Assembly: GCA_013397865.1 (NCBI GenBank)
Contig: VZTI01003657.1
Span: 387,457 to 451,456, forward strand
Reading direction: 5' to 3'
DNA: 64,000 bases
DNA from: Struthidea cinerea
Taxonomy: Eukaryota; Chordata; Aves; Passeriformes; Corcoracidae
Positions within the stretch are counted from its first letter, which is position 1, and the number at the start of each line of letters is the position of its first letter. The notes beneath the pieces were generated by a model. That model did not search any database, had not been told where the DNA came from, and was given only the letters and a program-made list of their open reading frames with translations. This document shows positions 1 through 13,400 of this stretch, piece after piece. Position numbers and translations under genes: made by a program.

Positions 1-234
1 GCGGAGCTGAGGCGGGACAGGGCCGCGGCCCCGCTGCCCCTCTGCCCGTCTGCCGGGTGACCGGAGCCCCGGTGCGATGCCCTGAGGAGGCGGTGGGGCT
101 CTGACAGTCGCGGCCGCGGTTGGTGACAGGGCAGCAGCTGTGCGGGAGGGGGCGGCCCGCAGCCGTCTGGCCCTGGGCACCGGGTGGGTGTGAGCTGCTG
201 CTAATTCGTGTTTCAAAAGGGGCCTTGTGCGTGG
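1..234. other. GC-rich left edge, possible 3' shoulder of the FUBP3 promoter CpG island
   Basis: The first 180 bases are strongly GC-rich with many CpGs, then composition drops to the intronic average. FUBP3 exon 1 must end upstream with a phase-0 junction, because the first visible exon opens on an Ile codon. I could not find the expected N-terminal residues here. The most likely reading is intron 1 just downstream of exon 1; the opening bases could be part of exon 1 or its 5'UTR in a diverged form, but I cannot support that. Confidence 0.4.
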
Positions 235-706
235 GCTGAGCGATGGATCAGCCAGAGATCGGCAGCGAAGCTGGAGAAGGGTCTGGTGTGTGTGTCCTGT
301 GAGGAGCTGCTGAGGGAGCTGAGGTCACTCAGCCTGGAGAAGAGGAGGCTCAGGCGGGACCTTATCACAATGTACAGCTACCTGGAAGGAGGATGTAGCC
401 AGGTGGGGGTCGGGCTCTTCTCCCAGGCAGCCAGCGACAGGACAAGAACACTCAGTCTTAAGCTATGCCAGAGGAGGTTTAGGTTGGACGTTGCGAGGAA
501 TTTCTTCACAGAAAACGTCATTAGGCCCCTCCAGAACTAGACTGGAATGGGCTGCCCGGAGAGGTGGTGGAGTCACCATCTCTGGAGGTGTTTAAGGGAA
601 CACTGGACACAGCACTCAGTGCCATCGTCTGATCGACAAGGTGGTGATCAGTCGCAGGTTGGACTCGGTGACCTCAGAGGTCTTTTCCAAGCTAATTGAT
701 TCTGTG
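235..706 (+). repeat. CR1 LINE 3'-end fragment (copy 1)
   Basis: The stretch carries the typical CR1 3' region in sense orientation: the GCCTGGAGAAGAGGAGGCTC segment near 332-351, a GACAGGACAAGA motif at 435-446, a GAGGTTTAGGTTGGA-type segment at 474-488, and the closing part with GGTTGGACTCGGTGA at 656-670 and GATTCTGTGA at 699-708, which matches the short terminal CR1 repeat. It is 5'-truncated, diverged and has no ORF of reverse transcriptase length, so it is a dead copy in FUBP3 intron 1. Boundaries are approximate. Confidence 0.85.
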
Positions 707-1714
707 AATACCGACCTTGGCACAGCGGGAGCTTGGCATTCCCTTCAGGGAGAGAGGGAGGGGGGAGCGAGGTGCTCCCCAGAGGAATCCGTGAACTTAC
801 ACAGTGCTAAAATGGGAATTTTCAGTGAAAGTGCCCAGACCTGCAGGAGTTGACACCCTCGTCTTCAGTACAGGAGATTCCAGGTGTTTGTGTGCTCCTT
901 GGTTTGTGGCAAGTGGCTGCAGAACAAGAAGCTGATGCTCACAGCACGGATGCTGTGGCCGTTCTTCACATCTCCTGCCCCACATCTGTCACAGGCGTTC
1001 GTTCCATCTCTGAACAGGTTGCACTTGTGCTTAGTAACTGCACAGTAAGGAGCTGTAACCCAGCTGAATGCCAGGACCAGAGCCCAGCTGGTGCTCGAAG
1101 ACCCTGACTTTATTCTCTCCAGTTTTACAGGCCAGGTGGGAGAAATCCCTTTCTGTTGCCCAGACTTTGTCATTTCACTGCCAAGCTTCTGAAGCAACTA
1201 AGCTGGACCCTAAGACCTCTCTAGTGCTCTCTGTAATGGAACTGAGGTGCTCTCCCCTCACTCTCAGCTCACCTGGGAATCAGTGTGGCAGCCAGTCCAT
1301 GTTCTGTGCAGTCTGCAGTGACCTGCACAGAGGCACTTGGTGGTGTAGATCCACACCCTGCACCTCCCAGGACACCAGGACCTGCTCTGGGACCTTTGGT
1401 TTCCTTCTCAGCACAGGTTGGTGGAGTGTGAGCTGCTCCCGGGTGAGCCAGGCCTCACTTCTTTCAGTCCATGTGAAAGCGCCGTGTCCTTGATATGTGA
1501 AGTCTGAACACCCAGACAGGGTTATGTGCTTGATGCAGCTAAATTGAGAGGTGTTGCAGCTGTGTTTGGCTTGACCTGGTTGTATCTTACTGAAGGCCTC
1601 TCATTGCAATAACATCTTATTTAAATAGCTGGTAATGCTACCACCTGTTAGCAGTTGAATGTAAAAGAAAATAATTATTTGCTGGTGAAGTGCAGCAGTG
1701 TTGAAATTATGTTG
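707..1714. other. FUBP3 intron 1 sequence between two CR1 fragments
   Basis: No exon, RNA gene or repeat was recognised. Short open frames on both strands have no recognisable domains and no convincing splice context. Confidence 0.5.
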
Positions 1715-2175
1715 TGGGTGTTTCAAGTCCAGAAGAGGCCATGAAGTTGATAAGGGGACTGGAGCACCTGCCTTGTGGAGACAGCCTGAGAGAGCTGGGG
1801 CTGTTCAGCCTGGAGAAGAGAAGGTTGAATGGAGACATCACAGCATCTTCCGGGATCTGAAGGGGCAGCAGCGAAGCTGGAGAGGGACTGGACTCCTCAT
1901 CAGGAACTGTAGTGACAGGACAAGGGGGAATGGGTTCAAACTGAAAGAGGGGATGTTTAGGTTAGATATTAGGAAGAAATTCTTCCCTGTGGGGGTGGTG
2001 AGGCCCTGGCACAGGCTGTCCAGAGAAGCTGTGGCTGCCTCATCCCTGGAAGTGTCCAAGGCCAGGTTGGACGAGGCTTGGAGCAACCTGGGATAGTGGA
2101 AGGTGTTCCTGCCCGTGGGAGGGGGTAGAACGAGATGATCTTTGAGGTGCCTTCCACCGCAAACCCGTCTGTGTT
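1715..2175 (+). repeat. CR1 LINE 3'-end fragment (copy 2)
   Basis: This is a second sense-oriented CR1 tail. It has GGGGACTGGAGCACCT near 1757, GGGCTGTTCAGCCTGGAGAA near 1798, the GTGACAGGACAAGGGGGAAT block near 1911, a TTAGATATTAGGAAGAAATT block near 1962, a CATCCCTGGAAGTGTCCAAG block near 2041 and GATGATCTTTGAGGTGCCTT near 2134. Similarity fades around 2175, so the terminal octamer repeats are degraded. It differs from copy 1 and appears to be an independent insertion of another subfamily. Boundaries are approximate. Confidence 0.88.
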
Positions 2176-5100
2176 GAATGTGCAGCTGTGTGTACCACTC
2201 AGATCAGTAACAGGTTAAATAAAGTGGGATGCCTCGGAGGATCCTGGGCTCAAACACAGCACTAACTGCAAACGGATCTGAGTTGGAGCTGCCTGACTGC
2301 TGTCATCATGTTTGTAGGGTGGATCTGTGAGGCCCCAGCCGGTGCATGAGAGATGGAATAATAAATAGTAAATAATTCTGTGCCCTGGCTGTGGTCACTT
2401 CCTTGATTTTGTTGTTCTGAATTTCACGATACTTGCTGTGATTATTCTGTGTGTGCTGGGTTTCCATGAGCCTAAAACTTGAGTTAGTCTGAACTGGAAG
2501 ATTCCAGCAGCACCTTCCAGCTGCCGTTCACACTGGAAACAAGTGCGTTGGGAAATGTGGGCTCTGCACGTGTTTGTGGGAGCGCAGTGTCCTACATTTT
2601 TGTGCAGTGAGTTGTTTGCTGCCTGTTGAATATGATTTTTTTCCATTAGTGTTTGTGGGATGAAAAGAGCTGTTGGAGGGCTAAAATGTTCCCTTCCCCT
2701 GTGAATGTACTCGATTTAATCTGGTTCTGGAGAGGCTGTGTAAGAGAGCAGGTGGTCTTCTCTTGCACAGAACTAAATTGTCACTAGTGACTTTTTGCCA
2801 AATGTCACTGAAAATGCTCTTCATTGCTCAGGTGATGGATATTTGCCTCACCACCCAAGCAATCTGTGGTGGAACTTCCTGTCTGAGAATCAGGGGGTAA
2901 TGGAAAGGCAGCTACAGCTAATATTTCTCTGGAGGTGACGGCAGAGCTTCCACCAAGAGTGTTTGGTGTTGTATTTGCCTGAGCTGTACTGATCTGGTAC
3001 AGCTTTTGTTCTGGTTTTGTCCTTTTTGGAGTATTCCTTTTGCTCTAAGGGAATGAGGGAGCAGAGGAAAGAAATTCACCCATAGTTCTTACTTTATTGG
3101 GTTGGTCATCCCTGGCTTGATGTTTGAATCTTTCAAGGTTTTGTGTCACATGTGAGACCAGTAATCAAATTTACTGAACTCAGTTCTCATGAGAGCCATA
3201 ACATTACAATCAGGCTGTGGAATACAGTGCTTGGTTATGAATATCTAAACAAGGACATAACTTCAGGACAAGGAAGACTTTCCTGATTAAAGGAAAGCAG
3301 CTGCATTCCTTAGAGCAACTGGGATGTGAGATGATATAAGGATAGGAAACCTGGAATATCTTTGAAAAAAATTACTTTACATTGCTTTCAGTGTTTGTGC
3401 TGGACTTGCCTGGATTTTTTATGGATTCTGAAATATTTGGGATTTATGAATAATTACTTTTTCAAGGCAGTGCTGGGACTTGGAGCTGCTCTGTCCTGCA
3501 TCTTCTGCACCACATCTCAAGCGGATTGGTGGCTCTTAGGTGGGGACTGATCTGTCCTGCTGCTCCCAAGCAGGGTGGCTTTTCTATGGCATTTTGGGAT
3601 GGGGGGGAGAGAGAGAGAGAGAGGATGTTTGCTCCCCTTTTGAATAGTGGGATCAGAAAATAAGCAGAGCTGCTTGTACTTTGAACTAAAATGAATTTCT
3701 CTCAGACCATCCTGAAGTTTTGTTCTTATTGACCAAACAGCATCTTGCTGGGTGTTCTAAGAATGCTCTGGAGAGGAAAGGCTGAGGCTTGGTGAGCCTG
3801 TGATGTGCCATCCTGGCTACCTCAAAAATGGGGAATGTCCTGAGTCTGACTGAGAGTCAGCAGGCTGTGTGTTTGAAATCCCTTTCTGTATCAGGCTCTA
3901 ACTTCTAATTTCCGTGGTGATGGAGGGGTCTTGGACAAACTTTTCTTCAGCCCCTTGCAGAGTCCTTTTTCAGGTCATCTTCAAATAGATTTAGGCTTTG
4001 CCAATTACTCTGGTGTTTAGGAAAACCACGTGTGACATGAAGCTTAAATGCTTGTGGATGTTTTTATTGCTTTCTGCAGAGCTCTGGAGAAATGTCTGTC
4101 ACCCCAACTCAAGTGTTCTGCTGAGTGAATGGGAGGAGCAGCACAAGTACCAGAATAGTCTGAAGGGTCAGATGACAGTGCCTTATTGTTTTTTTTTTAT
4201 CCTGCTAATACCTAGAATTGGTGATTTTATCTGTTGCTGTTCTTTGCAGGGCACCATGGAGAGGTTTTTCTTAGAAGCTAGGCCTGTTCTCTTGAAGGCT
4301 GAATTCTGCAGATACTAGTGTTTGAGTTTGCCTAGCAAAGAAGCATCATATTTAGAAGTGGTTTTGTATTACTTTGTATTTTGTCATTTTTCTGACTGTT
4401 AAACGTGTAGGAGAGCAGAAGTGCAAGGTATAGGAAAACTTGCATCACTCACACAACTTCATGGATTACTTTGTTTTTCTTGGCTTTACCATTGCAATTT
4501 GTAGCTGGGGCTTGTGTTGTGTCCTTTAAAGTCTTTGTTGGAGAGCTTTATTTTGGGGAATTTAGGTGCAGAAACAGTGATGCTTTTTTCCCAGTATATT
4601 TCAGAGCTTGATAAAACGGATGCATTGAGTTTAGAGGGGGGAAAAAAGGAGGAAAAAACCGAAGGCTGACATAGAGCAGGACAAAAGCAGTGGCTAACAG
4701 CAGTACGTTACTCAAGGTCATTTAGGCAGATAAGGGCTAGGTCTGCTTACTTTTGCCATGTCCTAATTTTTGTGCTTACCTCCCTGCTGAACCTGTCATA
4801 AAAACTGAGCTTCCCGTTTTAAGCTGAACATGAGATGTTAAAATGTATTTTAGCTGCTACATGTAAATTAAAAGCTCAGCTCTTAATTTTGCAGGGTGTT
4901 TTTTCCTGCTGTGGTGAGGTGGCACCGTTGTCTGCCTGTAATCCAGTGGCAGCTGGGAGGCTTTAGAGATAAGGGTACAAGTTTAAATAAAGGTGAGGGG
5001 GGGAAAAAAAGGAAAATATCCTAAAAGCTGATAATGTAAAAATTGCTTTAACACTCTTGCTTTGCCCTTTACTTGGAGGATTCTGTGCCAGGGTGATCAT

Positions 5101-7315
5101 TGTGTGCTCAGTATGAGCAGGGGTTCAGAAAGCTCCCCCTGAGTTGGGAGTAGACAGCCTTGGTGCCAGCAAGCTGGTCCTGAACACCCTTGTACTTCAG
5201 GCTGCCTTCCTTCCCTGAGCCAGCTTCTGCTATCCACAGACTAGTTTTTTCTTTTCCTGGAGTGTGTCGTGAGTGATTTCACCTCTAAACAATCATCCAT
5301 AACTTGTAAGTCATGGTAAATAACTACTGACAGAAAGAGAGTTTGTGAAGGGGGGTGTTAAAATCAAATGTCCCAAAATATGTCAGGGTATGGTGTACCT
5401 GACCCTGTTCCTTTTGGTGTACATTGTAAGTTACTATATGAAAGCTGTTAATAGATTGCTGTAAAATCTATTTTTAAATTTATATTTCAGCATTGAAGTA
5501 GTCAGAAAACATCTCTGCTCTTTCTATTTCATTAAAATTCTCTTCATCCCAAACATAAGGGGGGAGTATATGGGCAAAGGGCTGAATCCATGGATGCAGT
5601 ACAACATTTAACAAAAGAGTAAAGCATCACCTGGCCCTCCCTCGTGGAGAGGACAAGGTGTGTTAATGCTTTCAGAACCAGCTTTCTGGGGACTTATTGG
5701 AGATGTTGATGTACAAAATGCTTGTCATGAAAGCTTCAGAATCACAGCTGGTCCCAGAGGAAGATTTTATTCTCCGTCTCGGACATTTCTGACACAACAA
5801 AGTTACTGACTTTCTAAAAGGAGACAGGACAGAACGGACTATAAGGAGAAAATGGTCCAAACTTGGAGCCCTTTTTATGCAAGGCATTGAACAGAATGTT
5901 TCCTATTCTCTTTCTAAAAGCAGTGCCCTCAATCTTTCAAGATTATTTCAAATAGCTTTTTTCAGTACCCTGTGGTTCTGCATCTTGGGCAGTTGTTTGT
6001 TCCACTGCAGCCGAAGGTAGTCAACAACCAGAGCTGCTGTAGATGTCTTTCTGTTGCAGTGAAACACAGATTTTAGAAATCTTTAGATATATTGGTCATT
6101 TAAAACATATCTGTGTAAAATGCTCTTTCATCTGCTCCTGTTGCTTATTCTCTGGGGAAATCCAGTTATGATGGAGCGAGATCAGTCTTTTAGTAAAGAT
6201 TCTATTCAATGATTTTCTTCTTGCTGGAAAAGGCAGCAAATGCCGTAGAATACAGTGTACTTTATATTTGTTCTGTAACTACTTTGTTCTGTGCTTGCTT
6301 ATTACAGCAAAATACTTTATGTAGGCAAGGGGAGTTGTGAGACTGCAGTTTGCCTGTCCCTGGGAGAGTGTTAACTGGGCTGCAGCACCCAGGGAGTGCT
6401 GTGTGTTTCTAGGGTGGGTTTCCACCAGTTAGCTCAGAGAGCAGCTGGAAGAGCTCGTGTTGTCAGCACCCACCTGTCAGCACCCAGCTGTCCCCCAAAT
6501 GTCACTAGAGATGAACTTAACTTTTCACTTGCATTAAGTGATGTTTAGGTGTGTTTCTCACCAAGTTTATTTGCTTACCATAGTCCCCTTAGTGTGATAC
6601 CTGACTGACTCCTCTTTCCTGTGAATAAACTCCTTGTATCCTGGCTCGGCAGGGAATGGCAGTTTCCCTTCTGGAAGGGTTGGAAGCAGAGGCACAGGCA
6701 GCATTAGTCGTGTTTGTGCTGTACTGACCACTGCAGGAAATGGAAGCTAGTTCTGGACTGATAGTTTGCCCACTGGCTTATTCCTCACACAGTAAACAAG
6801 AGCAATCCAGTCTCTTTGACAGGGAGTTCCCAAACCTGTCCTTGTGCTGTGTGTTTTCACTCTCTCCCTCTGCTCCCCCACGGATGTGTGAGTGTGCATT
6901 TCTGTGTGTCTGAATCTGCATGCAGGAGGAAGCACGTGTCCTCCCACACAGCTCTGGTGGTGGCAGCTTCTCCAGGACAAAGTTGGGGGCTTAGTTTGAA
7001 CCCTCCTCTTAACAAGATTTAGCCTGTCAGCTATCCATCGAGCAAATACTCCTGAATATAACGTTCCATGGAGTAAAGGTCTGCTTATGATCAGGAAGAG
7101 GAACTGGGTGAATGTGATCTTAATTAAGCAAATACTAAAAGCAAGCAGAAAATTGTTTGCTTGACAAATGAAGCACCTTGTTACAAATCCACCTATATAG
7201 TAAATACCTGAGAGAAGGTTGGACTGGGGTCAATGCTTTATTGGGAGAAAGAGTGTTTAGTTGTGGTGGCTGAAACTTCAGCTATGCTGATAATGCTTTT
7301 ATCCTGTTTTTATAG
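2176..7315 (+). other. FUBP3 intron 1, remaining part
   Basis: About 5.1 kb of AT-leaning intronic sequence, ending in a T-rich tract and TATAG acceptor at 7311-7315. Apart from a short (GA)n run near 3607-3623 and scattered homopolymers I see no gene or repeat. ORFs up to about 106 codons look fortuitous. Confidence 0.6.
3607..3623. repeat. (GA)n microsatellite
   Basis: About eight GA units follow a run of seven G residues, in intron 1 of FUBP3. It is too short to imply a function. Confidence 0.8.
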
Positions 7316-7421
7316 ATTGCTGCTAAAATTGGAGATATTCCTCACTTGAATAATTCTACAACACTTGTGGACCCGTCAGTCTACGGTTATGGAGTGCAAA
7401 AACGGCCCCTGGATGATGGAG
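7316..7421 (+). CDS. FUBP3: FUBP3 coding exon 2 (first visible exon)
   Basis: Opens phase 0 after TATAG and closes with one base of a split Val codon before GTAAGC. It encodes the conserved N-terminal IAAKIGDIPHL and VYGYGVQKRPLDDG segments typical of the FUBP family, upstream of KH1. Confidence 0.95.
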
Positions 7422-10400
7422 GTAAGCAGGCTGTGATTAGTCAGTCTTGTGGATGCAGCTCCTGAAATTCATCTGTGGAGGCAGTTGTCTATTTTAAGGA
7501 TGGAAAATGCATCTTTCTGTGTATAGAAATTTTGTACAAGATGCCCTGTGCTGTTTACTCTTACCTAGATAGCACAGTGTTCTTAGGCGTTAGTGTTAAT
7601 GTGAAGCAATTCTTTGTTAGTTCATGACCTTTGGGAAATAGCAAACAAACTGTGTAATTTAAATCTTGGTCTATGGTAGTTGAGGGAGGGAGGAGGATTT
7701 GCTTATCGGGCCTGTGCTGGAGCCCACCTATAGCGTACCAGATGTACACAGTACATGTTCTTCCCTGATGACCCTTAGATTCTGAGAGCAGGCAATGTGT
7801 AGGGACAGTATCACACATCTTCCTTTCCATCTGTGACAACAGTCAACCCAGGAGCTGAGTTGCTGTCAAGTTCTGGTTGCTTTGTACATGAGTTCTGAGG
7901 AAGAAAAGTATTTATGTAAGATGATGCAAGCTGGAAGGAAACCTCTTGTATTAGCTTAGCTTTCTCCGTTATTATTTGAGAATTCTAAAATCTCTGAAGA
8001 ATTTAAAATTGGTCCCAGCCAAAGGATAGTGTATTGCATGGACCATAGCTGGTAACTGTCATAAATCAATATAGTATGAATTGTTACAGTTTTAAAATAA
8101 GCCACTAGTTTCTTATCTTTGGTGGGATCAGCGAAAATGTTAGAACAAGAGTTTTTTAGGTTTTCTAAATCTAATGATGTACATTGTTACAAGAAGTGTT
8201 TAAACTGTATTATCTGCTGCTCTGTAGATGCAAAGAGCTCACCTTTCCATGTGAAGAAATAAAAAGCATGGCTATGTCTTCCTTTTGCTATTTCCTGTGG
8301 TGTTTTTCCTGACGCTTGTAGCCCTGCAGGGTGATTCTCTCCCCCATGGATGTGTTCAGGAGTACTGAGGAGATAAGCAAAGCTGCTGCCTAGCACTTCA
8401 TTTTGAAAAGATTTTTTTTCTGTCTGATACGAAGGCTGAAAATAACTGCACGTCTGCTTCTCAGTCTGAAAAAACATGCTGGAGCATGGGGAGAAGTTTC
8501 TTTCATGTGGAGCCTCTGGCTTGCTAACGTTTACTGTTTTCTGAACACATGCCACCACCCGCTTCTGTTCTCTGCTCTTGGCTCTATTTGAGCAACAGGT
8601 TGCTGCTGCTGCTTTGGTTTGGGGTTTCAGGGGAGAATGGATTTATCTGGGTGAGCCCCCATGCTTTGTATCTTGGACTGGAGTGTCCTTTTGTTGAGAA
8701 GCCAGAGGTCTGGCATTGCTGATGTGTGCTGGTTCTGCAGGGGAAGGTGCTGGGCTGTCACAGGCTGGGCAGTGTTGGGGAATGCTGAACAGCTCTGAGC
8801 TGTGCCTGAGTAGCTTAGGGATGTGGCTGTGTGTGAAAAAGAATAAAAATAGCCTTCTGGGAAGCAGTCATTTACAACATTTGTCCTGCTTGTGTCTCTC
8901 ATTGATTCGTCAGACTGAACTGGGAGAGCTGACCTCTTGACAAGATGGGTTTTAGGAGCTTGTAACACGTGAAATGGTTGTAGTGCTTTAGTGACAGGTT
9001 AGACTTCGTACTTAAACTTGTACCAATGAGCGCTAGAAGTTGGCGAGCCTTGTTTGTGTTGACACAGACCGTGTCAATGCAGTAGCAATCTGGGCTATAA
9101 ATGTGCATTGCTGCTGGTTTCTTGTGCTGTGGTAGATAACTCCATGGAGTGGGTATTGTTCCTGGGAGAGCCTCTCAGAGTGGCTGTTCCTGACTCCTGG
9201 ATCAGCAGTTGTTCTGCTCACCCTGTACTCAGCACTGGACCTTGTCTGTAACTGTTTCTAAAGTAGCTCCAATGCTGTGTTTGCCCTTGGGTTGCTCGTA
9301 TACATCCGTATATAACTTTGTCCAGCTCCTTTCCCAGAAATGTGATCTGTGAGATCTTCAAGGAGAAGAGAAATGACTGAAGTAATATTTTAAAGGGCTG
9401 GAATTTGACAAAGAAGCCGGAATTGTCAGGGTAGGGATAAGGGTTGTAGCATTTCTTTCAGCTTGGGTCATGTTGGGTTTTATTTCTAATGGTATGAGTA
9501 AGTCCTGTACTGAGATGCAGCTGTGTGATGAGTTCCCTCCTAGAAGTGGAATCCTCCTGTGCTGTTCTTTACCTGCAGCCCAGCAGAGCAACTCCTGAAG
9601 CTGTGGGTGCTTCTTGCTGGGTATCTCTGTGGCGTGATCTGTATCTTAGTCTTGGGCTACCTGCTCTTGCTGCCATGTAATTAAATGTCTATAATGCAGC
9701 TTTGGCTTTAAACATGTGGAAGATGGAAGTTGCTTTTAATAGGACACTTTAATTAGGAAAGCACTTCCTATTTGGATGATATTTTAGTTCTCTGTTAGCT
9801 GCAAACAAGGGGTGTTGGGATTGCATGCCCACACTTTTCTCCATTTTCTGCTTGTCTGTGAACCACAGTCTGGAGATGTTGTTGTCAAGAAGTGATTATG
9901 TTACACATGCTCTAGAAATGTTATAGTGTGTGGATTTGGATACATTCTGCTGCTCTGGATGAGTTGGAAACAAATCTGGTGGGAAATTTACCCCTGTATA
10001 CTGCATGCTCACAGCTGAGTGCAGGTCTCACTGCTTCCTTATCCCCATACAGCTCTTAGGAAATTAATGGTGTTCCTGGTACTGCTGAAAAAATTGTCTC
10101 CAGAGGGAATATTTAAGGTGACAGGAAAACTGTCTGTCTTTCAGGACAATCTAATTCTTCCTGTCTGTTTTTGTAAACAGCTGCTGCTGTGGCTGCCTGA
10201 TGCCAGCTTAGGAAGTGGTCTTAAGACAGGTGTCGGTGCATTGATCAAAACAAATTCAGCGGCTTTTAAAGCATTTCCAGGAAAAACAGATTTGTCGTAA
10301 TGTTGGAAACCAGGATGTGTGAGTGCTTTCTGCACTTCCCTTGACATAACCCTCATCTGAACTGAGGAGCAGTGGGATCAGCCCTGGTAACCTGGCTCAC

Positions 10401-13400
10401 TGGTGTTAGATGGAGCTTGAAAATGATTATTTCTCTTTTCCCTGGCTTCTTTATTTCCCCTTTCTGGAAACAACTTGAAAGTAATCCTACAAACAGCTGT
10501 AGTGCAGAGAAGAGATCAGGTTTATTTGTACTGCTCCTGGGAAGTCACAGCTGGCATTTCTGTGGCCACTTGCAGGGGTTAATGTTTCTCAGCAAAGGTG
10601 AGCACTAGGGGCAGGTGAGTGTGACCTGCAGAGAAACCTGGTGGCACTTTGCCTGTGCCTGCTGCTGAGGACAGACCCCAGCCCTCCTGTTAAGAGCCAA
10701 CTGCTGCCCCTGGCCTCCATTCTAATTAATAGGTCCCTCTAATTACCAGCACAGATTAAAAAGTTTGTTTAATGCTAAATAACCTTTGAAGAAGCAGCCT
10801 TCTTTTGTTCAGAGGAAGCAGGGATCTAGTTTGCTGCAAAGAGACTGATGGACAGAACATTACCCTTTGTTTGCCCTGCTTTGGGCTGCTTTAAAGGAGT
10901 GTCCTGTGAGATCCATAGGATTAAGCAGCAGCATTGCAGCTGAAGGCTGGGGCATCCTTTGAGTCTTGGAAAACAAAGGTGAGAGACCTTGGAGAAGCCT
11001 CACACCCTCTCTCTCCACTCCTCTCTCCTCCCCAAGCTCCTGTGGTATATCGAGATCTGAAGACGACCCGTTCTGGTGTAATAAAACTTGACTGTAGTAG
11101 AACCAAGGGGCTCAAACATGACGTGATCCTGCTGTACTGAGTACTTTATTCTTTTCCTTTCTTTTCCTCCAACGTGTTTTCAGTGAAAATAGTGGTGAGC
11201 AGAAGGGAATTTTATCCCTGTCTAACTGCTGAAGAAAGTCAGTACTGATGCTCTTTGACACATCTGCAGCAGCAGTAGGACCGGGGTAAAAGTCCAGATC
11301 TCGTGGCAAAAGATTTAGTTTCATACACAAAATGCCGGTGTTCAAAACTGTAACTCTACAGATGGCCACCTTTTTTAAAAAGGTGGTTTAAGGGAGGGGA
11401 AAAAACCTCCAAATATTTACAGTAAAGTCAGGCACAAAAATTATTAGAGTTTGACTATTTATTAAAGAAAAACCTAGCAATATTTAATGATGGAGAATTA
11501 GGGTAACTATCTTTGTAGCTTTCTAAAATTTATGATGATGCCATTTTGGCTCAAAAGTATGAAAAGCAGCCCTGTTCACTGCTCTCCAGGAGATGTGTCA
11601 CTCTGATTTTATTCTAGCCATGAAGATATTCCTGAAGAGATTGTATATTCCCATCATGCACATTAATTTAGTGGGAGGCACTGCTCTGTTTTATGGGGTG
11701 GAAGAAAAATCCGCATTTGTTTTGAGTGTCTGTTAGGTAGAATTCAGTTAAGGTGAAGCGTAAAGCAGAATGAAGAGTTATCAACCAGCAGGTGCCATTA
11801 ATAGGAAATTGTGCTGATTTTATTCAGTATTTTTCCTTATTTGCAGTAAAATGACTGCAGTTACAGTTAAATGGTACTGAATAGATGTAAAAGGGGGAAA
11901 GATGTATGTGGTTTGTCAGAGTTCAGCTCCCTCCTTGGTGTGAAGGGAGACAGTGGGATGGTGCATCAGCTTTCGGTATTGTGGCTGCCCCAGCCCTGCC
12001 TCTCTATTAGGCCCTGTTTTTCAGAGAAAAATGGGTGTGTTGGAGAAGGAATGGACCTTTAGGTTGTTGGAACTGGGAGCCACATCATTTTTTGCCCCCC
12101 CAAAACAGAGAGAAGCCATAACTGACTTGAAGTAAATAATTTCCATTTCTCTCCATTTGCCTTCGATCTCAGTTTTTCGAGAAGTTATCTGTAGCCTGTG
12201 GAAGGAATGGTCTCTCGCATACGTTATTGTGGCATAATTTTTTCATGCTAATTAGTATAATAAACATGCGTTAAGGCTGATATCTCCCTGTGGGGGTGAA
12301 TAGCTTACTCTAGTTGGATAGTACTCAGAATGAGTTGGAGAGACATTGTCATACGTCTAAAGCATTAATTCCCTGACTGATTTAACTTCCTGTGCTCGTA
12401 CAGGTTTCCCTTTAGAAGTTGTCTTTTCCAAGTGTAGGATTGTGTTACAAAATGAAGGCTCTTCCCTTCCTTGCGTGAACTTGGGGAGTTGATTATAGGA
12501 TGAGTATCTGTCTCATAATTTGTGGGCAGCGGCTGCAGCGGAACAGATTGCTAAGAGAGCTGTTCTGGTGAACTGAAATGCAAGTGGAGATTTAAATACG
12601 GCCTTTGCAGAGTTAAAACCACTCTTTCTGGCATCTTGATAATAAGTGGCCTTGGCTGTGGCAACCCCACACTTCACCAATACCACCAGACCTACTGCGT
12701 GGAGTTGAAATGCTCTGAGTGCAGTTTGGAGCAAGATTCTGAGTTTGGTTGTATTTGCTCAGCTCTGTGGTAGGAGCTTATCAGCCAGAGCAAATATTCC
12801 CCATTACATCACCCTTTTCAACTGCAATATTCATAGTTATCAAGTTAGAGCTTTTTATATTCAGGGTGAGAATATGCAAAGACAAATCTAACGGAGTCAA
12901 TAATGCAGCAGTTGTCTTATTGCTGAGCTGGGGAGAGTAATAAAATAGGTAGGCTGTCTATATTTGGTCCTGGACTATTATGGGGGTATTGACACACGGC
13001 AGAAATACACTGTTGACTCTCTTTGTCTGTTTTCTTTGAGTAAAGTGCTTGGCCACAAACTTGATGCATTTTTCTACCGGATTTAGAGAGTGTGGGATGC
13101 ATCCACTTTCTATCCCTGCCAGCTGATTGCCAATTTATTTCAGGTCAGGGAATGTGCAGCTTGCTGCAAGGTAGTTTTAAACAGCATCTTTATTATCACA
13201 GCTCACATGTTGGCCAGTTTCATTTGTTTTGTTCCCTGTGCCCTCCAGGCATGCAATATAATCTTTCAGCTGGTTGTTAGCACCAAATGGTCTGGTTTTT
13301 AGCTGGTTTGCTGCAGGCAAAGTCCAGTAGGAAGCCCAGCAGGGCTCATGTTCCCACTTTGCATGAGTTGGTCTAATGATATTTTCCCTATTAACATTTG

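Noticed and set aside
1..180. FUBP3 exon 1 at the left edge (the first bases read GCG GAG CTG, like Ala-Glu-Leu after a start codon)
   Set aside because: The similarity stops after three codons and the frame meets a TGA at codon 20. The conserved residues before IAAK are not found, so I cannot support an exon here.
11531..11612. Possible C/D-box snoRNA in FUBP3 intron 2 (ATGATGA ... CTGA with a weak AT stem)
   Set aside because: The boxes match, but the terminal stem is weak and offset and I see no D'/C' pair or known guide element. Chance occurrence is likely in AT-rich intron.
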